A stretch of 64,000 nucleotides of DNA, from NCBI RefSeq assembly GCF_048569485.1, contig NC_134354.1, positions 688,735,584 through 688,799,583 on the forward strand. The letters are read 5' to 3'. A program made the translations under genes and the position numbers. Origin of the DNA: Anomaloglossus baeobatrachus. Its lineage: Eukaryota > Chordata > Amphibia > Anura > Aromobatidae. The notes under the pieces were generated by a model. The model worked only from the letters and a program-made list of their open reading frames with translations, did no database searches and was not told the DNA's origin. Below are positions 10,885 through 22,606 of the stretch, piece by piece. Numbering within the stretch: position 1 is the stretch's first letter; each line of letters begins with the position of its first letter.

Positions 10885-11659
10885 AGGGAATCTGTCAGCA
10901 GTTTTTTGCTATGCAATCTGATAGCAGCATGATGTAGGGGCTGAGAGCCTGATTCTAACAATGTGTTGCTGTTTCAATAAAATCAGTGTTTTATCAGCAG
11001 GAGAATATCATTATCAGTATCCTCACCTATCCCTTGTAGACTGTGAGCCTTCGCGGGCAGGGACCTCTCTCCTCCTGTACCAGTCTGTGTCTTGTGTTGC
11101 TTATGATTATTATACTTTTCCCTATTATGTATACCCCTTTCACATGTAAAGCGCCATGGAATTGATGGCGCTATAATAATAAATAATAATAATAATTACA
11201 GGACTAGGTATCTCCTGACCCCTAGTGAACTGCTCAATGCAGCCCCACCACTGATTAGCAGCTTTCTGTCAATATACAGTGTACACAGAAAGCTGTCAAT
11301 CAGTGGTGTAGGTTGAGTTACACAGTATACCAAGCAGCATGTGCGACAGACAGCGGATACAATGAGTTCAGTTTTTTCATGTGTGTGAGATGTGTGCTGG
11401 TATATAGGCATGCTACGTGGGAGCTCACACGGCATATAGATATCTATGTAGGGGCTCATACGGAATATAGGAGGGGTGGCAGCATACTTAATTCTGCTCA
11501 ATATTAAAGTGATAAAAAAATAAAATTAATAAAACAGTGATTGATTCAAAATTACAGCATGCAGTCCGGTAAGTGACACATGGCTGGAATCAAGGTTTCA
11601 GCCCCTACATCATGCTGCTTTCAGGTTACAGAGCAAAAAACCTGGTGACAGATTCTCCT
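10885..11659. mobile_element. Kolobok/T2-like MITE with internal LINE tail
   Basis: The left end AGGGAATCTGTCAGCAG and the inverted right end AGGAGAATCTGTCACCAG match. Both continue into a shared GCAGCATGATGTAGGGGCTGA block (left about 10925, right inverted about 11605). The expected TTAA flanks are decayed (AT-rich on both sides). T2-type Xenopus elements start TTAAAGGRR, which this approximates. Confidence 0.55.
11029..11200 (+). mobile_element. LINE/SINE 3' tail ending in AATAAT repeats
   Basis: A segment with TGTAAAGCGCCATGG, then ATGGCGCTATAATAATAA, ends in a run of AAT units. A tail of this kind is common in frog genomes and belongs to an L2/CR1-type LINE or a SINE sharing its tail. 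The exact family is not resolved. It sits inside the Kolobok-like MITE and is 5'-truncated. Confidence 0.45.
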
Positions 11660-11758
11660 TATGGTTGAAGCAGCTCATGTAGAACAATTCAGGATCAGCT
11701 TTGGTCGTATGACTGCATCAGCAACTCATTCTTCTCAGAGTGCCACTATGAAGGGGTT

Positions 11759-12822
11759 TGTGGCGCCCCAGGACCTGGTCGCCACAACAGCATTGCCCCT
11801 CCAAAGGGTTAATGCTGAGCCTGGAGGTAATTGGGAGGTCTATTGGCCAATAAGTGTAACATCCAACGCAGTTCTCCCTCAGACCAGTAGGGGGAGCTCT
11901 GAACCTGGAGTTCCAGGGAGCATTCCCTAAGTCTGGCCTGAGGGAGGAGTTAGTAGTCAGTCTGTAGAGAGAAGTGATAGCAAGCAGACGCAGAGTAGTG
12001 CTGTCCTGTGGAACTGGGGTCTAGAGCTGGAGCAGCTTGGCCCAGTGAGGCAGGAGGAGCAGAGAGGCAAAGAAGAGACTCGGACACCGGAGTCTGTGGC
12101 CACCAGGGCCTAAAATACTCCCTGGTAGCCGAATCCGAAGGGTAGGAGAGCTGCAAGCACCTGGCCCATAAACAGCCCGAAGGTACAGCTGCATCATCAG
12201 GGCCCGGTGTGGACTCCAGCAGAGAAGCACCAGAGAGGGCCGGTGCAGCCTACCACAGAGGGAAAGGGACGTACCACCGGTCCCAGCAGCAAGAGGGCCA
12301 TTGCTAAATCCAGAGAGCAGGGTCCTATCACAGCAAGGAAAAGAACAGGAGTAGGCCTCATACTCATCTGGCCAAAACGACAGCTGAGTTACTTCCAGGC
12401 CGGCCGGAGCCCTCTACCACCTGTAACGGTCTCCCAGGACTAACCGTTTGGGAAGTAAAAGAGAAGGTAAAGAGACTGTTGTTTGTGCCTGTTTCTTTAA
12501 TTGCCTGTCGGCCCTGCACCGTGTTTTCCACACCACACCATAGACTCTCCCGAGCACCAACAGTGTCCCCGGGGCACCGCTCCACCTGTGGGGAGCAGTA
12601 CCACCATTGCTGCCATATCATCACCCCGGAGGCCTTACACAGCAGCGGCAGCTTAATAGCCGCATACCACAGGTGGCGTCACGAACACAAACTTTATTAA
12701 CCAAGCCACATATAAAACTGATACCCACCAGGGCCACGGAGTTGGGCCCCGCCACCACTGACGACCCCCGGACTAGTCCGGCCCGGCACCGGGTGTCCCA
12801 TAGCCCTGGGGTGGGCGAGTCA
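11759..12822 (+). repeat. Left LTR of the 11759-16392 element
   Basis: It begins TGTGGCGCCCCAGG and ends GGGCGAGTCA. It matches 15326-16392 throughout. Confidence 0.85.
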
Positions 12823-13083
12823 ATTTTGGCGTCACGAACAGGATTTCGTGCCCGGTCCCACCGGGTACTGTGCGCCTGCAGAAACTGTGCCTAAAAGACT
12901 GTGTTGCTGTTTGAAAACTGCCGCCGCCATTAGCCTCGCTGAGCGCAGGAAGAAGGGGGGCGTGCCCGAAAAAGAGCGCGAAGGGAGCGCGCCATCAGAG
13001 CGGAGGGTCGTTAACCCCGCGCTACCCGGAAGAGATTTTGAAAAGTGGGCGGAGCCTGGTGAGCTTCACTAAGGGGGAGGAAG

Positions 13084-13464
13084 ATGTCCGACATAGAGGG
13101 AGAGCAGGTGGCTGTGGTAGCTCAAGACGCAGCAGCACCGGCCGATGTAATCCCAGTCGCCATCGCCCCAGCCCCCACTGTAGCGCCGGTAATGCCGATC
13201 ACACTGCCGTACATCCCGGGAGCAGAATGGCTGCAGCAGTACTCCGGGGAGTCACATACCCTGAGCGACTTCAGTGAAAGGCTGCACAGCTTGTTCATAG
13301 TGTATCCTCTGACTGAGAGCCAGAAGGTGGGCAAATTAATGGGGCAGCGAGCCGGCGCGGCCCAGCATGAAGTGAAGTCCTCGCCTGATACAGATAAAGG
13401 GATAGCAACCCAGATACTGGCCAAGTTAAAGAGTACTTTGACACCCGCACCGCAGCAGAAATAA
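13084..13464 (+). CDS. Gag N-terminal part (fossil)
   Basis: A 126-codon frame begins just after the left LTR and leader. It is acidic and alanine/proline-rich at first, then has a helical capsid-like stretch (LSDFSERLHSLFIVYPLTES, KVGKLMGQRAGAA). It immediately precedes the frame with the zinc knuckle, and the two together occupy the gag position of a Gypsy element. It is part of a broken element. Confidence 0.6.
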   Translation: MSDIEGEQVAVVAQDAAAPADVIPVAIAPAPTVAPVMPITLPYIPGAEWLQQYSGESHTLSDFSERLHSLFIVYPLTESQKVGKLMGQRAGAAQHEVKSSPDTDKGIATQILAKLKSTLTPAPQQK

Positions 13465-13466
13465 AG

Positions 13467-14132
13467 ATGAGATTCTTTGGGTGCAAACAACGGGCCACAG
13501 ACAGCATAAGGGACTATGCTTTAAACTTGCAGGAGGCCCTGAAAGCAATTAAACAGGTGGACCCAGAGAGTGTACGTGAAGAAGACAAACTCCTAACTGA
13601 GCAGTTCATAGAGGGGCTCCTGTCAGACGCCCACAGGACCCAGCTGCGTATCATGGTCCTGCAGAACCCTGCTCTGGACTTTGCAAAGTTTAAGGACCAG
13701 GCCATCCAGGTACTGAGAGAATCTACACCGAGTGACCCAGTACACCTCCGGCCTCTTGCTATCACGTACCCAGGGGTGGTGCCTGCAACACGAGCCGCTG
13801 CAGGGGCTGAGGCGCAGTCCCTGGATAAGGATCCCGCTGCAGAGCTCAGACAGCAGGTCCAGGAGCTGACCAAGACTGTAGCTGCCCTTGCCAGGACCGT
13901 GCAGTCTCTACAAGTGACCCCATCGCCTGCAAGAATCGAGTTGGCCTCCAGCCCAGATGACGTCCCATGGATGCGACAGAGGAGGATTCCGCCGACCCGA
14001 GGAAAAGACACAGACCGGTATGATTCAACTGGACAACCGATCTGCCGCCGCTGCAGCCAGGCGGGCCACATTGCAAGACACTGTCCTTTAAATGGGCCGA
14101 GCCTGGGGCCAGGAGCCAACCCCCAGGTGTAA
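13467..14132 (+). CDS. Gag C-terminal part with CCHC zinc knuckle (fossil)
   Basis: In this 221-codon frame, residues ~10-100 look like a capsid C-terminal region (DYALNLQEAL, LLTEQFIEGLLSDAHRTQLR). A coiled-coil-prone segment follows (AELRQQVQELTKTVAALA). Near the C-terminus is a CCHC knuckle, CRRCSQAGHIARHC, the nucleic-acid-binding signature of retroelement nucleocapsids. The pattern is standard for Ty3/Gypsy Gag. It is part of a broken element. Confidence 0.75.
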   Translation: MRFFGCKQRATDSIRDYALNLQEALKAIKQVDPESVREEDKLLTEQFIEGLLSDAHRTQLRIMVLQNPALDFAKFKDQAIQVLRESTPSDPVHLRPLAITYPGVVPATRAAAGAEAQSLDKDPAAELRQQVQELTKTVAALARTVQSLQVTPSPARIELASSPDDVPWMRQRRIPPTRGKDTDRYDSTGQPICRRCSQAGHIARHCPLNGPSLGPGANPQV

Positions 14133-14167
14133 GGAAGCCCGGCTCAACCCCCAGCCGCAGCAAGTAT

Positions 14168-14404
14168 GTGGGAGGACGACCGGTCCTTCCTATTGTGCTG
14201 GATGGGATCCCGTTGAATGCCCTCCTGGATACGGGGTCCCAGGTAACAACCATCCCTTATAAATTGTACAAACGATATTGGGCTGATTCAGACATTGACC
14301 ATGGCCCAGATGATGATTTAACAATTGTGGCCAGTAATGGTCAGCCCTTGCCTCAAATTGGGTATAAGGAAGTCAAAGCTAGCAGTGCCCACCTTGAAGG
14401 ATGA
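14168..14404 (+). CDS. Retropepsin segment (fossil)
   Basis: The frame contains PIVLDGIPLNALLDTGSQVT, with the aspartic protease signature LLDTGSQ, then a flap-like region and ASNGQPLPQIGY. It follows gag as in Gypsy elements. Only the N-terminal protease portion is present. Confidence 0.7.
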   Translation: MGGRPVLPIVLDGIPLNALLDTGSQVTTIPYKLYKRYWADSDIDHGPDDDLTIVASNGQPLPQIGYKEVKASSAHLEG

Positions 14405-14407
14405 AGG

Positions 14408-14906
14408 CAAGACCTATCAAACAGTTTCTAGAGACCGCCTGAAAGCGTGCCCTGAACGGTGCAAAATCCAAAAAGAAGTAGAAGAAACACAAGAAAGTCC
14501 CCAAATTCAAGAAAAGGAAGAAGGGATGATCCAAACAATCCTCGGAAAATTCCCCAAAACTTGGACCCGAATCAATAACGCCATAGTGGTACCAGTCTTG
14601 ACGTTCCCGCAGTTGGTCGAGCCGGAGACAAAAGGGGTTCCAGATCCACCTAAGGAACTGTCCGTCCCAACACCAGATGACACGCCAGCAGTAGAACAGG
14701 AGAATCAACCCCCTGCCAGTGGTGAACCTGTCGTACCCTTGGCGAATCTAAGACCCCGTAGGCAACCATCACACACACCTGTCAGGGTTAGGCCTACCAG
14801 TAACACGGAGGGGGCAGACACTCCAAGTAGTCAGGGACAAACCCCAGAGCTACGTCGGTCCCAACGTAGCACTCGGGGACAGCCCCCTCCAAGGTATAGA
14901 ACATAG
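14408..14906 (+). CDS. Pol C-terminal tail remnant (fossil)
   Basis: The end of this frame reads LRRSQRSTRGQPPPRY. Basic and proline-rich tails of this sort close the pol polyprotein of many Gypsy elements after the integrase. The upstream part is rich in P, E and T. No catalytic domain remains. Confidence 0.5.
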
Positions 14907-15325
14907 AAAGTAAAATACCTAACAGAATGTAAATAGTTATGTGAAAATGTCTTGTATGTAATGTTTTGTTTTAGGTGATTAAGTAAATGGACAATTGGGC
15001 CACTGGGCTATGGGTGGCCAACACTCTAATTGTACATAGTTATCACCAGTGTGCTCAACACCCCTGAAGAAAAACCCGTCCGGCGTGCATAGAGTGGGGT
15101 CAGCAATGCTCTGACGCACGCCCAGAGCCTACGTTGGGGGTTTTATCGCGGCGGGTCCCCTATGGAGCAGTGTAATGGACACCCGGCAGGGTGCCACACT
15201 GGACTCTATAGTATTGTTTAAGTTGTAACGTTTAAGTAATGTGCCTCCCATAATGGGATGAAATGTTCTAACATGTTATGTTTTGTTTCTTCAGTCCGGG
15301 AGTACTGAGTTTAACTAAGGGGGAG

Positions 15326-16392
15326 TGTGGCGCCCCAGAACCTGGTCGCCACAACAGCATTGCCCCTCCAAAGGGTTAATGCTTAGCCTGGAGGTAATTG
15401 GGAGGTCTATTGGCCAGTAAGTGTAACATCCAACGCAGTTCTCCCTCAGACCAGTAGGGGGAGCTCTGAACCTGGAGTTCCAAGGAGCATTCCCTAAGTC
15501 TGGCCTGAGGGAGGAGTTAGTAGTCAGTCTGTAGAGAGAAGTGATAGCAAGCAGACGCAGAGTAGTGCTGTCCTGTGGAACTGGGGCCTAGAGCTGGAGC
15601 AGCTTGGCCCAGTGAGGCAGGAGGAGCAGAGAGGCAAAGAAGAGACTCGGACATCGGAGTCTGTGGCCACCAGGGCCTAAAATACTCCCTGGTAGCCGAA
15701 TCTGAAGGGCAGGAGAGCTGCAAGCACCTGGCCCATAAACAGCCCGAAGTTACAGCTGCATCATCAGGGCCCGGTGTGGACTCCAGCAGAGAAGCACCAG
15801 AGAGGGCCGGTGCAGCCTACCACAGAGGGAAAGGGACGTACCACCGGTCCTAGCAGCAAGAGGGCCATTGCTAAATCCAGAGAGAAGGGTCCTATCACAG
15901 CAAGGAAAAGAACAGGAGTAGGTCTCATACTCATCTGGCCAAAACGACAGCTCAGTTACTTCCAGGCTGGCCGGAGCCCTCTACCACCTGTAACAGTCTC
16001 CCAGGACTAATCGTTTGGGAAGTAAAAGAGGAGAAGGTAAAGAGACTGTTGTTTGTGCCTGTTTCTTTCATTGCCTGTCGGCCCTGCACCGTGTTTTCCA
16101 CACGACACCATAGACTCTCACGAGCACCAACAGTGTCCCCGGGGCACCGCTCCACCTGTGGGGAACAGTACCACCATTGCTGCCATATCATCACCCCGGA
16201 GGCCTTACACAGCAGCGGCGGCTTAATAGCCGCATACCACAGGTGGCGTCACGAACACAAACTTTATTAACCAAGCCACATATAAAACTGACACCCACCA
16301 GGGCCACGGAGTCGGGCCCCGCCACCACTGACGACCCCCGGACTAGTCCGGCCCGGCACCGGGTGTCCCATAGCCCTGGGGTGGGCGAGTCA
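15326..16392 (+). repeat. Right LTR of the 11759-16392 element
   Basis: It pairs with 11759-12822 at about 98% identity by eye. It is followed by the GGTT target duplication. Confidence 0.85.
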
Positions 16393-16396
16393 GGTT

Positions 16397-17730
16397 CCTC
16401 TCTGGTCATATATCAATGAACTCATCAATATCAGATTGGTGGGGTTCTGTCACCCAGTGCACCCAACCAATCAGCTGTTACTAGAGCCGGTGGCAGATGG
16501 ATGTAAATGTAGCGCCCCTGAGACCACAGGGTGCTACAAGGTTCTGCATCCCCACAAAGATGCAGGGCCTACCCCCTTAGGGACCCAGAACCCCAGTGCC
16601 GGTACCACCAAAAACCCAGGTAATCCCAGTTTTCCCCGACATTCCCCCATACAATGGTACTTAGCTAGAGTGGGACCCATGGATGGCTACCTAGAGGTGG
16701 AGCCACTCCTGTCCACTAGTTGACCAGGTGGGAGGGGCAGACTGTGGAGAGTAGTCAGTTGAGTAGTGACTGTAGAGGTGTGAAGGTGGAAGCAAAGTGA
16801 CATCCTGACTTGGGTTAACGGTCACCTGCTACCCAGGAGAAGTGGTTGCCGGTGGAGTACTCCCGGAACTACACACCGACGGGGTACAGGACCCTAGGAC
16901 AGGAAATAGCTTCAAGCCGACCTGGTAACACCTGCACAGCAAGGGGACCATCAAGGACCTTGCTGAGCCTAAAGAATCTGAAGACTCAGTAGCAAAGGGA
17001 GAACCAGGGACAGGACCAGAGACTCCAACCCCACAGGGTTCCTGCTACCGTCAGGCGGACAGAAGTGGACAAACCACAGAACGGGGACCCCCAGTGTTCT
17101 AGACCACAGGGACCCACTTACCAGAGACAGGTGCAGGGGAAGAAGGTACCAGAGAACCAGACTGGCACTGGGAAGAAGGGGACCTGGAGGCGAAACCAGC
17201 TGGCCTCAGGCAACCAGTTAACATCCCAAGTGAGTAAACCAGTTGCACTGAATACCTGGCTGGACTCCCTTCTTCCAACATCTACTGCACCATACACCCA
17301 CTGGGGCAGTACCCTACTTACGGAGGGACTACCATACTAGCTGCTAATACCGATGGCCCAAGTAGAGATATTCTGCAGCGGCGGCTCCCTGCATATAGCC
17401 GCGACACCGCAAGTGGCGTCACAAATAAACTTTATTCACCAATCCCCTGTAAATATCCCCATTACAAAAAGGGCCCAGGGCATGGAACTGGATAACGGCC
17501 ACCGCTGTGACATTCCCAAGATGTACACTTCCCGGAACAGAGTACCCCATATCCCTGTGTGCTACATAAATATTGAATGGAGTTATATTACACAGCTCCG
17601 TTCAATGTGTAGCGGCCGCTGACGATAACTGCACATCAGCTCTGTTCAATGTGAACATCTGACTGCCGGAGGCACTGAGACAGTCTGATCAGACATTGAT
17701 GACCTATCCCAAGGATAACTGACCAAACAA
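16397..17730. repeat. Dispersed repeat split by a solo LTR
   Basis: The left part (16410-16507) contains ATCAATATCAGATTGGTGGG followed by a CACCCAGTGCACCC block. Related wording recurs at 39760-39830 and, inverted, near 38740-38780. The right part (17567-17730) ends with CAGACATTGATGACC and TATCCCAAGGATA. It looks like a dispersed MITE-like repeat; its ends and family are not resolved. The solo LTR 16508-17566 interrupts it. Confidence 0.4.
16508..17566 (+). mobile_element. Solo LTR, TSD TAAA (fossil)
   Basis: It starts TGTAGCGCCCCTGAG and ends TGTGCTACA, with TAAA on both sides (16504-16507 and 17567-17570). It is a different LTR subfamily from 8700-9835 but similar to 20962-22064. No internal region is present, so it is a solo LTR. 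Confidence 0.7.
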
Positions 17731-18045
17731 CCCCATAATCTTATTTTTATTTTTCCAGTAATGTAGCGGTATTAAGATCTTACTTTGTAAATTTTGCCAT
17801 GTATCTTATCTATGGTGTATGGAATGTATCTTAAAACGATCCATTCGATCTTAAGAATTGTAACAAGTACAGTTAAAGGCTTCCATTTATAAATAAAAAT
17901 AAAGAATTTAAGAAAAAAAAAAGAGCTTACTTTTTACAGGGCACATTTTTAATGCCACCATTGTTAAGTATATATAATAATTAATTTGATTTTAAATTAT
18001 TAGTTTTTTTAGTTGTTTATTTACTAATTTTTCATGACACTTTAA
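17731..18045. other. AT-rich, nothing recognised
   Basis: AT-rich sequence with A- and T-runs and no open frame of note. The TTAA at 18042-18045 is the target site of the next MITE. Confidence 0.4.
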
Positions 18046-18805
18046 AGTGAACCTGTCAGGTGCAATATACATCCAGACCACGAGCAGTTCTGGGTACATG
18101 TTGCTAATCCCTGCCTAACTGTCCCTGTATACACTAGTATAGATAAAGGAATCTTTAGAAAAAGTATTTATAAAGACCCTTTATGATATGCTAATGAGCG
18201 AGGGGACTAATCACACGGTTGTTAGTTCCTGTGCTCATTACACCCACTTAGCATGTTAGCACAGAGGCGTACTAACATGCTTTTCAATGCCCACTGCCCA
18301 GCGTCATCATCGGCAGTGACGCACGTACCTGTGTCCGTTGCACCGCCTCAGAGCGCTGGCCATAGGGACAATGCACATGATCAGAACGTCCCCGGCACTT
18401 CCGGTCATGCGCACTACACCAGTTTGAAGCTGGAACACGTACATCCGGCTTCATAGTGCGCATGACTGGAAGTCCGGGGATCATGTGCACTGAGCTGAAA
18501 TCCAGCGTCGGGCGCGGTGGCAGCAGAGATGAGAGCGACCATGTCTCTGATGCTGCCCATTCATTAGCATGTCTGCACGCCCACAGGAGCATACTAACAT
18601 GCTAATAGGGCCGACTAGCCAAGGGAACTAACACCTTGCGACTAGTTGCTGCCCTCATTAGCATATCATAAAGGATCTTTAGAAATACTTTCTCTAAAGA
18701 TCTTTATGTATGATACTAGATACAGGGACGGTTAGGCAGGGATCAGCAATATGTACCCAGAACTGCTCGTGGATCTGGGTGCATATTGCACCTGACAGCT
18801 TCACA
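18046..18805. mobile_element. Kolobok/T2-like MITE with long inverted arms
   Basis: The left arm (AGTGAACCTGTCAGGTGCAA, then a block with GAGCAGTTCTGGGTACAT) recurs inverted at 18700-18805. TTAA precedes the left end; the right flank is decayed. Inner arms (GATATGCTAATGAGC and GCATGTTAG blocks) are also inverted, so most of the element folds back. No coding capacity is seen. Confidence 0.6.
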
Positions 18806-19199
18806 ATATAGAAAATCATTTGGTTTTGTGTCTTCAAATGACATCCTTCATCTTACCATATAATATCCTGGAAAATGGGAAAAAATCTGATTTCCATCAA
18901 ATTGGAAACAAACATAATTCTGCCATTTTTTTGAGTTTTGTTTTTGTTTTTACAACGTTCACTGTGTGGCAAAAATGATTTTGTAACAAGAATCTCCGGG
19001 TCAGCAGGATTACAACAATATCAAACTTATCCAATTTTCTATTATTTTAGAGGTAAAAAAAAATAAAAAATTGGCGATTTATGTTGCCATTTTTTCATTG
19101 ATGGACCTTTGTGAGATCTTGTTTTTTGCCCCTCTTAGTTGAAGTTTTTATTGCTACCATTTTGGGGTACACATGACATTTTGTTTGCATTTTTATTGT
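18806..19199. other. AT-rich, nothing recognised
   Basis: T-rich sequence with no open frame or terminal repeats seen. Confidence 0.35.
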
Positions 19200-20006
19200 T
19201 TTTTTGGGAAGTGCGGCGACTTAGGTGGAAACGCGAAGTGCGGACACAGCCTGTGTTTCCGCAGCGTTTTGAGCAGCAGCGTTTTCATGCCAAAATGCAT
19301 GCGTTTTGATTTTCCATAATAGTCTATGGAAAAGGATGATTTTCCGTCCGCACTTTGCATTTTAAAACGCTGCGTTTAATTTGCATAAATTGTGGCAAAA
19401 ACCATGCGTTCAAAGAAGCAGCATGTCAATTGTTTTTGCCATTTCTGCAGCGTTTTGATAACATAGAAGTCAATGAGAAATGTGAAAACGCAAGCAAAAT
19501 CAAAATTCCAGCGTTTTACCTGCTTTTTAGGTGCAGAAAACAAGCGTTTTGGACTAAATAAACGCATGCTTTTTGGACATCAAAATAAAGATTTGATATG
19601 TCCCTTTACACACACACACATAGTCCGACAATTAAATTATTGAAAAATATAAATTTATTGCTATTTTACCGCTAAATAGTAAAAAAAACGCTATAATTAT
19701 GTGAAATATAACTATTTTCTTTATATTTTCATAAATTATATTTTTGGCCCTTTTTTTTTCTCTTTTTTCTGTATGTTTGACTGTTTAAACTTTAATTAGC
19801 AGTGTCTTTATGTTCAAAACGCATCTGTCAAAACCCTATTGAAAAGTATGTAAAAAGAGCTAAAAACGTGGCTAAAACGCAGTAAATACGCATGCATTTT
19901 TAGCGCTTTTTTTGTGGTCAAAAGCAACTTTGGCCAAAATCAATTACTGCCAGAGGGTGCGTTTGGAACTGCAAGTAGGACGACGCAAAGTGCGGACACA
20001 GCCTTA
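19200..20006. repeat. MITE-like repeat with GTGCGGACACAGCC ends
   Basis: The segment AAGTGCGGACACAGCCT occurs at both ends (about 19218-19235 and 19988-20005) in the same orientation. The motif AAAACGC, often in GCAGCGTTTT, recurs many times between. It looks like a composite or rearranged MITE with TTA near its right end. Superfamily is not assigned. Confidence 0.4.
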
Positions 20007-20920
20007 AACTGAATTCTGAAATTCTGATAAATGTTGTTTAAGGTATTTTATATTTTTATCTGACTTTTTGGACATAATTCCATATATGTTTATGTTCTTT
20101 TTTAATTTTTTAAGGTCTTTATTTTTGAAAGATATTACTTTGTTATTCTCAACTGGTGGTTTTAAATGATAACTTGACATATGTTCTGGTATCAGTTGGG
20201 ATTTTTTTTAGACCGAAGAACAATAATCACATTTGTCCATAATTCCAAAGGATCCTGCTTTGTGAGATATTTTCATGATTATGTCCTCCCAGGATAATAG
20301 TTGTATGAATGCCGCTAATTGCCTTTTTGTAAGATTATATATATTTTTTTTGTTATTGCTGATGTCATATACGAGTATTTATTGAAACCTCTCATGCAGT
20401 CTTGCAATGTATCCGTCCGATGATTGCATACCGCTTGATTTAGAAAGAAACATTGGTTTGATATTTTTAAACTATTGATTTGTTACATTTTATCTTCAGG
20501 TTTGTTGTGCGATTACAAATATATTAATAAAAATAAATTTATTTATTTATGAAAATGTTGTGATTTTTCCAAAAGTAATTTTTAAGTGTTATGTCCCTTT
20601 TTAAATGTATTAATGTCCACAATTTTAGAAAAAAACCATCAAATTATTAACTAGGGGAAAATTGAAGACAATTCTGAAAGGTTGTACTGTTCTTGGCTAA
20701 GATGGACTGAGGACAGGTTGTTGATACATCCATCTCGGTTGATGGTTACAACTCCACAATTGACTGCTTATAGAGTCTGTTTTATTTACAGTGTTTTCTA
20801 CTGCTCTGCCTTCCTTTTTTTGAGGCTACAGTACAGTACTTTGACACCCAATTCATTCATTGGAATATCTGAAGATTCCAATTTAGAAGAAGAAAATGTG
20901 AATTGCTGCTGGACCCGGCT
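20007..20920. other. AT-rich, nothing recognised
   Basis: Long AT-rich sequence. The short open frames found here have no recognisable protein content. Confidence 0.4.
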
Positions 20921-20923
20921 TTA

Positions 20924-22603
20924 GGCCTCCTTCACAAATCCGTGCAAAACACAAATGTTTTTGTGACGCCCCAAGGCAGTGGGATACTCGGTCTCGGGTG
21001 TGTGGTGAACAGGGAAGTCGTGGTCACGGCAGATGCCAGGTTCTACGACCCCGGGGGTCGATCCGAAAAACGGTGAAGAAAAATGGAAAAAGTAAATTAA
21101 AAAAAGAGTTTTTGACTACGCCACTTGCGAGTTGCGGCTATTTTTGTAGGAGCCGCCACTGCGTGATTTTCCTGGGGCAGTAGTATAATGCAGCTCAGAT
21201 GTTTGGGCCCTCCACAAGTATGGCCAGGCCCCGGAAGAGGATGATGGTGGTCGTAGTGTGCAATGTAAGCTGATGATGCACCAATGTAGAAAGGATTCAA
21301 GCCACACAGGAACTGCAGTTTAAACTGGTTTTTACTCACTGTTCTGTTACCGCCACCCGTGTGGTTCCCAGTGCCAGTTAGTCACCTGCTGAGCTATCCT
21401 CTGTGCACACTTTGGTTTTTGGTGGGTCCCCGTGGCCTAAAGCTTCCTGGGATCCCCCCGTTTTCCAGTCTTTGCCCATATAGAAGGCAGCCTGGACAAT
21501 TTAATGGGCTGGACTCCTGTCCCTGTTCCCAGGTCTTCTATTTAGTGCTTTGCTCCGGACACTCAGGTTGGTGAGGGACCCTGATGATCCCCTCACCTGG
21601 CAGATTTAACAGGTAGCTTGAAACGTACTCCCGTTCAAGGGTTTTGCACCCCGCCTGTGCTGGATGCTGTGAGTCCTGGTCCCGGACTCCTCTGGCATCC
21701 CTGGGTTCCTTAAGCACTGGTTCCTTGCTCCACAGCAACTCTCCTCCTTTTCAGCTCCAGTTCTTTCTTCAGGTTTTAACACCTTTCTCCTCACTTTCTC
21801 TCATGTCCTCCTTCCTCTTAACTGACTTCAGTTCCCGCTCTCTGTTCAAGTTCAGCCCCTCACCCTCCTGAGTTTCTAGCTTACCGATTGGATGAGCCCT
21901 CTTCCAATAGGCAGCTTCCATCAGGCCCGTCTCTAAGCTGTCTCCAGGCAGGAAAAAGGGGTTGTGTGTTTGTGTGTTGTGTTGTCACCGGAACCGGTTT
22001 TCTAGGGTTTGGGTTGTCCACAGGTTACATATTTTGTGTCACCTGATACCTCAGGGGTGCTACATTTTGCACGGTCCATGGTGAAGTTGCGTTTGTGTGT
22101 GCGTGTGTATGTTCTCTATGTGCTGTTCCTGTGCTATCCATGTGACATCCGGATAGCACACGGATAGCATGAACTTGCACACTTACCTGTCTCCGGCGCT
22201 GCTATTGCTTTAGGTTGTGCGGTGAGTGCAGTGAATATGCATGAGCTTAACGAGCAAGCGTTGAAGCAACAGCAGAGGCAGAGACAGCAGCACCAGAGAC
22301 AGATAAGTATAAAAATTCTTTATTTTTATGTGACCTGTATTTTCTCCAGTACTTGTCACACTGATGTCACATGGATCACATCAGTGTATGGCCTGTGTGA
22401 CATCCATGCTGCCAGCGGAAAATGGACATGTTGCCATGAGCAGCACTCGGACAAGCGTTTGCTCCACACAGACTTATGGTCTGTGTGAAATCACAGGTGT
22501 ATGAACAACCCCTTGATTTTAATGGGTCTACTTGAGTTTTGTCTCTGGTACGTGAGTAAATGAACGCAGAACGTACCGGAGACATGGATGTGTGAAGGAG
22601 GCC
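20924..22603. mobile_element. Harbinger-like MITE, TSD TTA, holds solo LTR
   Basis: The left end GGCCTCCTTCACA and the inverted right end GGCCTCCTTCACACATCC match, with TTA on both sides (20921-20923 and 22604-22606). Same family as 8313-10043. A minus-strand LTR (20962-22064) lies near the left end. No transposase. Confidence 0.65.
20962..22064 (-). mobile_element. Solo LTR, minus strand (fossil)
   Basis: On the minus strand it begins TGTAGCACCCCTGAGG and ends GGGGCGTCACA. TTTT flanks both sides (20958-20961 and 22065-22068). It is related to the solo LTR at 16508-17566. No internal region is present. Confidence 0.65.
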
Positions 22604-22606
22604 TTA

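Larger units (their letters stand above)
11759..16392 (+). mobile_element. Gypsy-type LTR retroelement fossil, TSD GGTT
   Basis: LTRs lie at 11759-12822 and 15326-16392 (about 1,065 bp, TGTGGCGCC...GAGTCA). The 4-bp direct repeat GGTT flanks the element (11755-11758 and 16393-16396). After the left LTR comes a primer-binding-like TTGGCGTCACGAACAGG; a purine tract AAGGGGGAG precedes the right LTR. The interior holds gag with a zinc knuckle, a retropepsin segment and a pol C-terminal tail. Reverse transcriptase, RNase H and integrase are absent, so the copy is broken and non-autonomous. I count about two dozen differences between the LTRs (near 2%), which makes this the youngest-looking LTR insertion here. 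Confidence 0.85.

Noticed and set aside
12823-12845. tRNA-like sequence after the left LTR
   Set aside because: Only a primer-binding-like stretch complementary to a tRNA 3' end; no cloverleaf. No tRNA gene was found anywhere in the window.
13514-14119. 201-codon minus-strand ORF opposite gag
   Set aside because: Shadow of the plus-strand Gag frame with its zinc knuckle.
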